A stretch of 54,005 nucleotides of DNA from an uncultured bacterium. GTDB taxonomy: Bacteria; Pseudomonadota; Gammaproteobacteria; Burkholderiales; CAIKXV01. Under the pieces are notes generated by a model. The model was not told the DNA's origin and searched no databases. It saw only the letters and a program-made list of their open reading frames with translations. The DNA lies in the NCBI GenBank assembly GCA_903873475.1, contig CAIQON010000116.1:1-54005 (forward strand), read 5' to 3'. A program made the position numbers and the translations under genes. Below are positions 15,788 through 24,084 of this stretch, in pieces; the first letter of the stretch is position 1; every line of letters begins with the position of its first letter.

Positions 15788-17848
15788 TCATGCGGTTGGA
15801 TTGTCTTCTCCGAGCCGGGCCATTCGGGTCGGTACCGATACCGGGATGCCGAACGGGGCTGCGAACACGTCGATCATGCAATGTCCGAGCGGTGCCTGCA
15901 CCGACTGCAGCGAACCGCGGGCGGCCAGTGCCGGCTGCCTGAGTACTTCGCCGGCTTCGAGCACCGGCACTGCCGTGATGCCCGACCCTGCCAGCGCCTG
16001 CACGAGTGCAGCCCGTGTCAGGGGCGACGCTGCGGGTACGTCTGCCGAGGCGGCCACTACCCAGCCGTCGCTCGTGCGCACCACGCGGGTCGGTGGCAAC
16101 GCGTCTGCGTCGGCCCAGGCCAGGTGCGTCAGCCAGGCGATGGCATCGGCCATCGCGATGTCGACATGCTGGGCGCGTCCGGTACGGGCGACGGCGTGCA
16201 ATGCCGCGATGATACCGGTGGCCGCGAAGTGCCCGGTCAGCTGGTCGGCGATCGAATAGCCGATGCGAAGCGGCACCGACCCGTCGCCCACCGCCGACGC
16301 CAACCCGCCATGGCCCTGTATCACGGTATCGAGCGCCGGCAAGGAAGGGCCGTCGCTGCCGTAACCCGAGATGGCGCAATACACGATGCGCGGGTTTCGC
16401 CGCACGACCGGGTCGATGCCGAATCCGAGCCGCTCGACCGCGCCCGGCCGCAGGTTGTGCAGGAACACGTCGGCCTGGTCCAGGAGGGCCCAGAGTCGCT
16501 GGCGGTCCTGCTCGTGGCGCAGGTCGAGGCAGAGCGAGCGCTTGCCGGCATTGTAGTTGGCGAAATAGCCGCTCACACCGTCGAACTGGGGTTGCCACTG
16601 CCTGCACGCTTCGCCATCCGGCGATTCGATCTTCGTCACGTCTGCACCGAGGCTGGCGAGCCCGAACCCGGCCAGGGGTCCGGCCGCATACACGGTCAGC
16701 TCAACCACCCGGATGCCCGAGAGCGCGTGCCGTTGCGCGCCGGGCTGCCCGGCGAAGGCCGGTTCGGACCATTGCGACCTTGCCGGGTCGGGGCCTGCCG
16801 GCCGGATGCGCACGGGCACGCGCGACACCGCCTCGGCGCGATAGCGCTCGACGCTGCCGCTGGCCAGCAGCACGGGGTCCGCGGCAACTTCCGTTATCGG
16901 TACGACCGGCCCCACCGGCACGCCCGAGGCGCCGAGCGTCTCGAGCAGATCCGCGACGGTACGGCCCTGCGTGCGGTGTTCCAGCAGACGGTCGACGTCA
17001 GCCCGGTTCGCAAGGCGCGCCGAACGCGTCGCATAGCGTGGATCGCGGGCGAGCGCGCCCTCGCCGATCGACTCGACGATCGCGGTCCAGTGCTCGTCGG
17101 TGGCCGAACAGATCAGTATCCAGCCATCGAGCGCGCGATAGGCATTCCACGGGCAGCACAGTGGATGGCCACAGCCGGAGCGGAACCCGCTGGCTTGCCC
17201 GCTCTGAAGCAGCGATACATGCGACCTGAGCTGGTCGGCAACGATCTCGACCAGGCTCAGGTCGATCATCTGCGACTGCGGTGAAAGGAGCGACGCCACG
17301 ACCGAGATGCTGGCGATCACCGCGGCGCTCAGTTCGCCGATCGGCACGCGTGCAAACTCCGGCTCGCCCTCGGGCCTGCCGGTCACGGCCATCAGCCCGC
17401 CCAGGGCCTGCACCAGGGCGTCGGTGGCCGATTCGGGAAGGTCCGGGTGCCCCAGACCTTGTGCGGAAATACAGCAGACGACCGAAGCGGGGGCGTGGCC
17501 GCCGGTGGCCGACGGCGGGGCGGCAGGATCATTCAGGCGGTCGATGGTTGCGCGCAGCATGCCCGGCAGGGGATCCGAATCTTCGGCCGAGAGTAGGACG
17601 ACGCGTGCGATCGAAAGCGCCTCCGACCAGCGGAACCCGCTCGCCTCGACCCGGGTCTTGCCCCCGATCAACAGTCGCTCGAGGGCGGGCGACGCCGATG
17701 CGACCGCAGCCGCGTCGACAGCCTGCTCGACCCGGATCACCCGGGCCCCCAGGCTGGCGAGCAGGAAGCCGCAGGCGCTGACCGACAGCCTGCCGGCGCG
17801 TTCCACGACGACCAGGCCGGTCAGCGGGCCATCGGTGCGCTCGATCAT
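15788..17848 (-). CDS. Tandem (double-domain) family III CoA-transferase
   Basis: A 686-residue protein made of two CaiB-like halves, about 1-350 and 375-686. The C-terminal half is complete: LSGIRVVELTVYAAGPLAG, YNAGKRSLCLDLR, and catalytic D535 in SIADQLTGHFAATGI. In the N-terminal half the same place reads PIGELSAAVIASIS, so the Asp is Glu172, and the Asn-Lys contact strand is missing (IGGKTRVEA). The N half is therefore probably a non-catalytic partner. Class III enzymes work as interlocked dimers, so the fusion may supply both subunits in one chain. I chose the ATG at 17848 with AAGG upstream; a TTG at 17860 overlaps the regulator stop. Confidence 0.85.
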   Translation of the reverse strand: MIERTDGPLTGLVVVERAGRLSVSACGFLLASLGARVIRVEQAVDAAAVASASPALERLLIGGKTRVEASGFRWSEALSIARVVLLSAEDSDPLPGMLRATIDRLNDPAAPPSATGGHAPASVVCCISAQGLGHPDLPESATDALVQALGGLMAVTGRPEGEPEFARVPIGELSAAVIASISVVASLLSPQSQMIDLSLVEIVADQLRSHVSLLQSGQASGFRSGCGHPLCCPWNAYRALDGWILICSATDEHWTAIVESIGEGALARDPRYATRSARLANRADVDRLLEHRTQGRTVADLLETLGASGVPVGPVVPITEVAADPVLLASGSVERYRAEAVSRVPVRIRPAGPDPARSQWSEPAFAGQPGAQRHALSGIRVVELTVYAAGPLAGFGLASLGADVTKIESPDGEACRQWQPQFDGVSGYFANYNAGKRSLCLDLRHEQDRQRLWALLDQADVFLHNLRPGAVERLGFGIDPVVRRNPRIVYCAISGYGSDGPSLPALDTVIQGHGGLASAVGDGSVPLRIGYSIADQLTGHFAATGIIAALHAVARTGRAQHVDIAMADAIAWLTHLAWADADALPPTRVVRTSDGWVVAASADVPAASPLTRAALVQALAGSGITAVPVLEAGEVLRQPALAARGSLQSVQAPLGHCMIDVFAAPFGIPVSVPTRMARLGEDNPTA

Positions 17849-17856
17849 CGCGGCCT

Positions 17857-19449
17857 TCAACGCCGTGCCAGCCGCTTGTAGAGATGCGAGCGCGAGATGC
17901 CCAGTTCACTGGCGGCCTGCTTCTTGTTTCCGTCGCAGCGGATCAATGCGTCCTCGATCATCTTCAACTCGACATCCTCGAGGGTCTCGCGCACCTGCGA
18001 CACGGTTGCGGCGTGGATCGGTGCGCTGCGCGGCAGGTCTTCGGCGCCGATGACGTTCCCCTCGCTGAAGATCGCCGCCTGTTCGAGATCATGCTGCAGC
18101 TGGCGGATGTTGCCGGGCCAGGGCAAGGTTCTAAGCACGGCGCAGGCCTCGGGCGAAAGGTCTTTCGCCACGCGTTCATTGCGCTGCGCGAAGGCCTGCA
18201 GGAAATGCCTGGCGAGCAGCGGGATATCTTCCAGCCGTTCGCGCAGTGGCGGCAGGCGCAGCACGACCGTGCTGATCCGGTAGAACAGATCGAGCCGGAA
18301 GCGACCGGTGCCGACCAGCTGTTCGAGGTCGCAGTGGGTGGCACTGATCAGCCTGAAGCTCGACTGGGTGCTGGTCGAGCCGCCGACACGTTCGAACTGG
18401 CCGTCCTGCAGCACCCGCAGCAGCTTGACCTGCACCTCGATCGGCATGTCGCCGATCTCGTCGAGGAACAGCGTCGAGCGGTGTGCCATCTCGAAGCGGC
18501 CCCGGCGACCCTTGCGGTCGGCACCCGAGAAGGCGCCCGGTTCGTACCCGAACAGCTCGCTCTCGACCAGCCCCGATGGCAGCGCCGCCGCGTTGACCGT
18601 CACCATCGGCTTGCCATGGCGCGTGCTCAGTGCGTGGATTGCGGTGGCCGCGAGTTCCTTGCCCGTGCCGCTCTCCCCGATCAGCAGGACGGGTACGTCC
18701 AGTGGTGCCACGCGCTCGATATCCGCCTTCAGCTTGCGCACGGCGCCGCTGGTGCCGACGATCTGGTCGACCACGCTGCCGCGAAGCCGCATGTCGGACA
18801 GCTCCCGGCGGTAGAACGCCACTTCGGAGCGAAGCCGCGTCACCTCGCGCGAGAGGTCGTGCACGGCTTCCGGGGCCTTGAACATCACCTGTCCGATCGC
18901 ACCCACCGTCTTCGAACCGGAGACGATCGGAATGCGGCTGACGACCCGCGCCACGCCGCGCATGTTCTGCACCTGGCCGATCTCGGCCTTGCCCGTCTGC
19001 ACGACTTCGTGCAGCCTCGTGTTCTCGATGATTTCGGTCACGTGGCGTCCGAAGCCTTCGCCGGGCGCAAGCCCGAAGAAGCGCGCATGGACGGGGCTGA
19101 TGTAACGAACGCAGCCGCGCTCGTCCACCACGGTCATGGCTTCATACGGGCTGCTCAACAGATGCTCGAAGATGGCATAGGCGAAGTCGACACTGGCAAC
19201 GAAGTCGAACAGCGCATCCTCGACCCCAGCCTGATGCGCGAAACGAACCGCAGTGTCGTGGCCGGCGCGGTACATGAGGATCAGCCGCTGGCCGTCCACT
19301 TCGACCACGTTCATGTCTGCGGGCTGCGACGGCTGCCACGCAAGTGCAGCCTCGCGTACCCGTGGGTTCTCCATGAGATCGCTCACATGCAGAACCACGC
19401 CCTGCCGATCCGTGACCAGCACGCCAATGCCAGACCGCCGATGAGACAT
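17857..19449 (-). CDS. Sigma54-dependent activator with PAS domain (bacterial enhancer-binding protein)
   Basis: A 530-residue activator. Residues about 100-220 are a PAS-type sensory domain (EAMTVVDERGCVRYISPVH). The AAA+ domain has Walker A GESGTGKE near 257-264, the sigma54-contact loop as GAFSGA near 304-309 (usual form GAFTGA), Walker B LFLDEIGDM near 326, and the arginine-finger region VVLRLPPLRERLEDIP. The C-terminus NKKQAASELGISRSHLYKRL is a Fis-type helix-turn-helix. I chose the ATG at 19449 because GGGAGGATGGG precedes it; an ATG at 19512 has no ribosome site. It heads the minus-strand operon and diverges from the plus-strand operon, so it probably controls both, in response to a small effector bound by its N-terminal domain. 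Confidence 0.9.
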   Translation of the reverse strand: MSHRRSGIGVLVTDRQGVVLHVSDLMENPRVREAALAWQPSQPADMNVVEVDGQRLILMYRAGHDTAVRFAHQAGVEDALFDFVASVDFAYAIFEHLLSSPYEAMTVVDERGCVRYISPVHARFFGLAPGEGFGRHVTEIIENTRLHEVVQTGKAEIGQVQNMRGVARVVSRIPIVSGSKTVGAIGQVMFKAPEAVHDLSREVTRLRSEVAFYRRELSDMRLRGSVVDQIVGTSGAVRKLKADIERVAPLDVPVLLIGESGTGKELAATAIHALSTRHGKPMVTVNAAALPSGLVESELFGYEPGAFSGADRKGRRGRFEMAHRSTLFLDEIGDMPIEVQVKLLRVLQDGQFERVGGSTSTQSSFRLISATHCDLEQLVGTGRFRLDLFYRISTVVLRLPPLRERLEDIPLLARHFLQAFAQRNERVAKDLSPEACAVLRTLPWPGNIRQLQHDLEQAAIFSEGNVIGAEDLPRSAPIHAATVSQVRETLEDVELKMIEDALIRCDGNKKQAASELGISRSHLYKRLARR

Positions 19450-19484
19450 CCCATCCTCCCGCGCGGCGCCCGTGCCCTTATCGT

Positions 19485-19522
19485 GGACACTGTGTGTCGC
19501 CGTGTCCTTCATGAAAACACGG
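19485..19522. promoter_or_regulatory. Two overlapping dyads, candidate enhancer sites for the activator
   Basis: GGACAC-N11-GTGTCC at 19485-19507 and CCGTGT-N11-ACACGG at 19500-19522 are perfect 6-bp dyads with the same arm spacing. They lie about 50-90 bases upstream of the -24 element of the divergent operon, where activator-binding sites usually sit, and inside the untranslated region of the activator gene, so autoregulation is possible. Confidence 0.5.
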
Positions 19523-19573
19523 ACGCACCTCGTTTCGCAAGCCGTATCTGGGGAAGGCGCGTCGTGACAGCGA

Positions 19574-19589
19574 TGGCATGGACCTTGCA
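19574..19589 (+). promoter_or_regulatory. Sigma54 (-24/-12) promoter of the plus-strand catabolic operon
   Basis: TGGCATGGACCTTGCA matches TGGCACG-N4-TTGCA almost fully. GG (19575-19576) and GC (19587-19588) are ten bases apart, as required. It points at the CoA-transferase and lies next to a divergent sigma54 activator gene. The transcript would begin near 19600, almost at the ATG at 19602, and an ATG at 19578 would lie inside the promoter. Confidence 0.7.
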
Positions 19590-19601
19590 TTAACGAAAGC
19601 C

Positions 19602-20852
19602 ATGGCTACAACCACCCCTTCGCCGTTACCACTCGATTCGTTGCCCCCACCTGTTCCGCCGGGCAATGGCCTGCTCAAGGGCGTTCGCGTCCTTGACCTC
19701 ACAACGTCCGTCGCCGGGCCTTACGCGACCATGATGCTGGGCGACATGGGTGCGGAGATCATCAAGGTCGAGCGGCCGGGCCGCGGCGACGATGCCCGTG
19801 CATGGGGGCCGCCCTTCCTCGATGGCGAGTCGCTCTGGTTCCTCAGCGTGAACCGCAACAAGCAGAGTTTCACGCTCGACTATGCATCCGAGGCGGGGCG
19901 GGCCGTGCTTCACGACCTCGTCCGGCATGTCGATGTCGTGGTGGTCAACCTGGTCGAGCGGGTCCAGCGCAAGCTTGGCATCGATCACGCAGCCCTCGCC
20001 GCAGTGCGCGCCGACCTCGTGCATGTGTCGATCACGGGTTTCGGCCTGTCCGGACAGCGCAGCGATCTTGCCTGCTACGACCTCATTGCCGAGGGCTACA
20101 GCGGCGTGATGGATCTCACCGGCGAGGCCGACAACCCGCCGCAGAAAGTGGGTACGCCGGCCGCCGACCTGGTGTCGGGCATGGACGCGGCCTTTGCCGT
20201 TGTCAGCGCATTGTTCGACCGACGCGCCACCGGCCGCGGCCATCAGATCGACATCGCCATGGTCGAGAGCATGACCCGCTTCATGTCGCCCCGCATCGTC
20301 CCCTACCTCGGGTCGGGCCGCGTGCCGGCGCGCTCCGGGGCCAGGGACAGCGTCATCGCCGTGTACCAGGTATTCGACACGGCGACCGAACCGCTCACGC
20401 TCGGCCTGGGCAACGATGCCATCTGGAAAAGGTTCTGGCAGGCGATCGGCCACCCCGAGTACGCGGGCAACGAAGCGTATGCGAGCAACGCCGGGCGGCT
20501 CGAGCACCGATTGCGAATCGTCGGCGACATCCAGGAAATCCTCAAGACCCGGCCGCGCGACCATTGGCTGTCGCTGCTTGCGCCCGCCGGGGTACCGGCG
20601 GGCCCGGTGAACCGTGTCGACGAGCTGGTGCACGACGAGGAACTGGTGGCCCGTGGCCTGTTCTACAGCGCGGTGGCTCCCGATGCCCGGCGCATCCCGC
20701 AGGTGGGGCTGGGCATCGGCATCGACGGCAACCGCTCGACCTACCGCAGCGCGCCGCCCCTGCTGGGCGAGCACACGGCCACGCTGCTTGGAGACCTGCT
20801 GGGTTACGACGACAAGAGAATCTCCGAACTTCGCGAGGCCAACGTCATATGA
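19602..20852 (+). CDS. Family III CoA-transferase, first gene of the ring-degradation operon
   Basis: A 416-residue class III CoA-transferase with a Pro-rich lead of about 25 residues before the domain proper (GVRVLDLTTSVAGPYATMML). The contact strand is NRNKQSFTLDY and the catalytic Asp is D189 in GTPAADLVSGMDAAFAV. The start is uncertain: the ATG at 19602 is nearly at the predicted transcript start, so it would be leaderless or translation may begin inside the lead. The last bases overlap the hydrolase ATG (ATGA). As first gene after the sigma54 promoter it may activate the growth substrate by CoA transfer, alternative to the ligase downstream. Confidence 0.88.
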   Translation: MATTTPSPLPLDSLPPPVPPGNGLLKGVRVLDLTTSVAGPYATMMLGDMGAEIIKVERPGRGDDARAWGPPFLDGESLWFLSVNRNKQSFTLDYASEAGRAVLHDLVRHVDVVVVNLVERVQRKLGIDHAALAAVRADLVHVSITGFGLSGQRSDLACYDLIAEGYSGVMDLTGEADNPPQKVGTPAADLVSGMDAAFAVVSALFDRRATGRGHQIDIAMVESMTRFMSPRIVPYLGSGRVPARSGARDSVIAVYQVFDTATEPLTLGLGNDAIWKRFWQAIGHPEYAGNEAYASNAGRLEHRLRIVGDIQEILKTRPRDHWLSLLAPAGVPAGPVNRVDELVHDEELVARGLFYSAVAPDARRIPQVGLGIGIDGNRSTYRSAPPLLGEHTATLLGDLLGYDDKRISELREANVI

Positions 20853-21628
20853 GCTACGAAACCATCCTTTATGAAGAGCAGGGCCCCGTGGGCTGGCTCA
20901 CCCTGAACCGCCCGGACGACGGCAACATGTTCACCGCGCAGATGTGCCACGAGATCCGTGACTGCATCGACGACATCCGCCGCGAGACGCGAACCCGCGT
21001 ACTGGTCATCACCGGCGCTGGCGATCGGTTCTTCTGCATCGGTGGCCGCAAGGAAGGAATGGAAGACACGACGCTCTACGCCGGGATGCTGCCGACGCTG
21101 GAGATCTACGAAAGCATCGAGCGCCTGCAGAAGCCTGTCATTGCCTCGGTCAACGGCTTCGCGGTCGGTGGAGGCCAGGTGCTGCAGGTGATGTGCGACA
21201 TGACCATCGCCAAGGAAAGCGCCGTCTTCAGGCAGGTCGGGCCGATGATGGGCAGCTTCGACGCAGGTTACGGGACGTGGTATCTCGAAGACCTCGTCGG
21301 CAAGAAGAAGGCCAAGGAGATGTGGTTCACCAACCCCAGGCTGTCGGCACAGGAGGCGCTCGCGCTGGGCCTGATCAACAAGGTCGTCCCTGACGATCAG
21401 CTGCGCGAAGAAACCACGCGCATGGCCATGCAGATGTGCGAACGCGGCGCGTTCGCGCTGGCTGCGGTCAAGGCCGCCTTCACCGCGAGGCACGGCGGGG
21501 TTGGCGGGCTTGCGCGGGTGAGCCACGACCTGCTGCTCAGGCTCTACCTCGAGACGGACGAATCGAAGGAGCTGGGCGAAGCGTTCCGCGGCAAGCGCAA
21601 GCCCGATCCGGACAAGATGGGTCACTGA
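20849..21628 (+). CDS. BadI-like 2-ketocyclohexanecarboxyl-CoA hydrolase (ring-opening)
   Basis: A 259-residue crotonase-fold protein of the MenB/BadI branch rather than a hydratase. The first catalytic Glu of hydratases is replaced (GFAVGGGQVLQV, Q110), and residues 128-142 read FRQVGPMMGSFDAGY, the MenB/BadI signature with the Asp and Tyr used in Claisen chemistry. GKKKAKEMWF and the ending ETDESKELGEAFRGKRKP also match BadI of Rhodopseudomonas in order and length (about 260). BadI adds water to a 2-keto cyclohexane ring and opens it to pimelyl-CoA. The neighbours supply the preceding steps, which strengthens the assignment. Naphthoate synthase is excluded by the lack of other menaquinone genes here. 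Confidence 0.75.
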   Translation: MSYETILYEEQGPVGWLTLNRPDDGNMFTAQMCHEIRDCIDDIRRETRTRVLVITGAGDRFFCIGGRKEGMEDTTLYAGMLPTLEIYESIERLQKPVIASVNGFAVGGGQVLQVMCDMTIAKESAVFRQVGPMMGSFDAGYGTWYLEDLVGKKKAKEMWFTNPRLSAQEALALGLINKVVPDDQLREETTRMAMQMCERGAFALAAVKAAFTARHGGVGGLARVSHDLLLRLYLETDESKELGEAFRGKRKPDPDKMGH

Positions 21629-21639
21629 AGAAACGCCTC

Positions 21640-23310
21640 ATGACCACGCTGCTGACCCTGCACGATCCAGCCGCTGCGCGCGCGTATTACGCAGCAGGCC
21701 ACTGGTGCGACGACACGCTCTATTCGTTGCTGGCGAAGCACGCGCTGGAGCGGCCTGACGGCTTTGCGCTGCGCGACAGCCGGGCCCGCCTCACGTGGCG
21801 CACGCTGCTGGCCCAGGTCGACCTGCTGGCGGCCGATCTGCACGGCGCGGGCGTGCGCCGCGGCGACCGGGTGGCCATCTGGTTGCCCAACCGGGTCGAA
21901 TGCGCAGTCATCATGCTTGCCTGCTCGCGCAACGGCTATGTGTGCAACCCGTCGCTGCACCAGAACTACACCGGCGCCGACGTGATGTCGCTGCTCGAAC
22001 GCACGGGCTGTGCGGCCCTGTTCGCGCAGGCCGGCTACGGCGCCGATGGCGAGCGCTTCGACATCTTTGCCGCCGTCGAGGGCCTGCCGAAGATGAAGCG
22101 GTTCTACCGCTTCTCGAAAGACCGGGACGACGAGACGCCACTGCCATCGGCTGGCGGCGAGCCCGCCGTCGATGCGCCGCCCGTGGACACCAACCCGGAC
22201 AAGGTCTGCTACCTCGCGTTCACCTCGGGCACCACGGGTGCGCCGAAGGGCGTGATGCATTCCGACAACACGTTGCTGGCCAATGCCCGCGCCATGGTCC
22301 GCGACTGGGGCCATGACCCGTCCACGATCCTGTGCTCGCTGAGTCCGCTGTCGCACCATATCGCCACGGTCGCGGTGCTGCAGTCACTGGTGGCCGGTTT
22401 CGAGCTGGTGATCAACGATCCGCCGCCGGGCGTCAAGCCACTCGACTGGATCCTGCAAACCGGCTCGACCTACGTGATGGGCGTGCCGACGCACGGCATC
22501 GACATCCTGGCCGAAGCACGCCGCCGGGGCCTGCAAGACCTGGGTGCGGTACGCATCTTCTACATGGCAGGTGCACCGATTGCACCGGAGCTCTGCCATG
22601 GCTTCCTCGACATGGGCATTGCCACCCTCAACGTGTACGGCATGACCGAGAACGGCTCGCACCAGTACACGCTGCCCGACGACACGGTCGAAGTCGTGAC
22701 CGGTACCTGCGGACGGGCCTGTGCGGGGTATGAGACACGGCTGTGGAATGCCGAGAACCCCGACATCGAAGCCGCCCCGGGCGAGATCGGGGAGATCGGC
22801 ACGCGCGGCGCACTGCTCACGCTCGGCTATTTCGACAACCAGTTCGCCACCGAGTCGTCGTTCAACGCCGGCGGCTGGTTCATGAGTGGCGATCTCGGCC
22901 GGCTCGACGCGCATGGCAACCTGCAGATCGTCGGCCGCAAGAAAGACCTGATCATTCGGGGTGGCCACAACATCCACCCCGCGCACATCGAGAACCTCGC
23001 CATGAAGCACCCCGGCGTGCTGAAGGCGGCGGCGTTTCCGATCGCCGATGTCCGGCTGGGCGAGCGCGTCTGCCTGGCGGTGATTCCGCGCCAGGGCGCG
23101 CAGGTCGATGCCCAGGCGATGCTCGAACACCTCGATGCTGCCGGCCTGTCGCGCTACGACATGCCGGAGTACTGGGTTACTCTGGAAGCCTTTCCGCTGA
23201 CCGCCAGCGGCAAGGTGCTCAAGCGCGAACTCATCGAGATGACCCGGACAGGTGCCATCGTCGCGCAGGCGATCCGGCGTGCCGCTGTCCGTGCTGCTAC
23301 CGAGGCCTGA
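21640..23310 (+). CDS. Acyl-CoA ligase (AliA-like, cyclohexanecarboxylate-type)
   Basis: A 556-residue ANL-family ligase that adenylates a carboxylic acid and forms its CoA ester. Motifs in order: AFTSGTTGAPKGVMHS (P-loop), NVYGMTENGSHQYT, GWFMSGDLGRLDAHG with its conserved Asp, GRKKDLIIRGGHNIHP (hinge) and the C-terminal catalytic Lys in TASGKVLKRELIE. I chose the ATG at 21640; the upstream frame is a shadow of the hydrolase. Placement beside the BadI-like hydrolase suggests that it activates an alicyclic or aromatic acid, but ANL specificity cannot be read reliably from motifs. Confidence 0.85.
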   Translation: MTTLLTLHDPAAARAYYAAGHWCDDTLYSLLAKHALERPDGFALRDSRARLTWRTLLAQVDLLAADLHGAGVRRGDRVAIWLPNRVECAVIMLACSRNGYVCNPSLHQNYTGADVMSLLERTGCAALFAQAGYGADGERFDIFAAVEGLPKMKRFYRFSKDRDDETPLPSAGGEPAVDAPPVDTNPDKVCYLAFTSGTTGAPKGVMHSDNTLLANARAMVRDWGHDPSTILCSLSPLSHHIATVAVLQSLVAGFELVINDPPPGVKPLDWILQTGSTYVMGVPTHGIDILAEARRRGLQDLGAVRIFYMAGAPIAPELCHGFLDMGIATLNVYGMTENGSHQYTLPDDTVEVVTGTCGRACAGYETRLWNAENPDIEAAPGEIGEIGTRGALLTLGYFDNQFATESSFNAGGWFMSGDLGRLDAHGNLQIVGRKKDLIIRGGHNIHPAHIENLAMKHPGVLKAAAFPIADVRLGERVCLAVIPRQGAQVDAQAMLEHLDAAGLSRYDMPEYWVTLEAFPLTASGKVLKRELIEMTRTGAIVAQAIRRAAVRAATEA

Positions 23311-23314
23311 TGCC

Positions 23315-24082
23315 ATGTCGATCCAACTGACGCGCGTTGAAGAATTCGCCCTGATCACGATCGATCGTCCGCAGGCGCTCAACGCGCTGTCGTTCGCGCT
23401 GATCGCCGACCTTGGCGCTGCGATCGACGAGGTCGCGGGCACCGATGCCCGCGCGCTGCTCATCACCGGCAGCGGCCCGAAGGCGTTCTGCGCGGGTGCC
23501 GACATCAAGGAACTCACCGGGCGGTCGATGCAGGCCCAGCATGACGGTGCAGTGTTCGGCCAGACGACGTTCGCCAGGCTCGACCGCCTGCCGATGCCGT
23601 CGATCGCGGTCATCAACGGGTTCGCCTTCGGTGGCGGCCTCGAACTGGCGATGGCGTGCACGTTCCGGCTGGCCACCGCCAACGCGAAGATGGGGCTGCC
23701 CGAAGTGAGGCTCGGTCTCATACCCGGCTATGGCGGCACGCAGCGACTGTCGCGCCTGATCGGCGAGTCGCGCGCGATGGAGATGATCCTCACCGCGCGC
23801 ACGCTCACCGCGAACGACGCGCTGCAGGTCGGCCTGGTGAACCGCCTCATCGGCGCCGATCCGCTCGCCGAGGGCATTGCCTTCGCGCGCGAGTTTTCCG
23901 GGTTCAGCCTGCCCGTACTCGCGCTCGCCCGGTCGGCGATCTCCCGAGGCATGGACATGCCGCTCCAGGACGGCCTGCGGCTGGAGGCCGATCTGTCGAC
24001 GCTGGCCTTCCAGACAGAGGACGCAGCCGAGGGCATGGATGCGTTCAGCGCCAAGCGCAAGCCTGCGTTCAAGGACCGATAG
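23315..24082 (+). CDS. Enoyl-CoA hydratase (BadK-like, cyclohexene-carboxyl-CoA type)
   Basis: A 255-residue crotonase with both catalytic glutamates, E110 in FGGGLELAMACTF and E130 in KMGLPEVRLGLIPGYGG, and the oxyanion strand FCAGADIKEL. It should add water to a 2-enoyl-CoA. In the ring pathway BadK hydrates cyclohex-1-enecarboxyl-CoA. The ATG at 23315 lies five bases after the ligase stop; the longer upstream frame has no ribosome site. The C-terminus AFSAKRKPAFKDR is the common ending. Ordinary fatty-acid hydratases look similar, so the ring role rests on the neighbours. Confidence 0.85.
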   Translation: MSIQLTRVEEFALITIDRPQALNALSFALIADLGAAIDEVAGTDARALLITGSGPKAFCAGADIKELTGRSMQAQHDGAVFGQTTFARLDRLPMPSIAVINGFAFGGGLELAMACTFRLATANAKMGLPEVRLGLIPGYGGTQRLSRLIGESRAMEMILTARTLTANDALQVGLVNRLIGADPLAEGIAFAREFSGFSLPVLALARSAISRGMDMPLQDGLRLEADLSTLAFQTEDAAEGMDAFSAKRKPAFKDR

Positions 24083-24084
24083 CC

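Noticed and set aside
20849-21628. MenB (naphthoyl-CoA synthase) role for the BadI-like gene
   Set aside because: The signature is shared, but no menaquinone genes are near and the surrounding genes supply the alicyclic-ring steps instead. Kept as an alternative for phylogeny.
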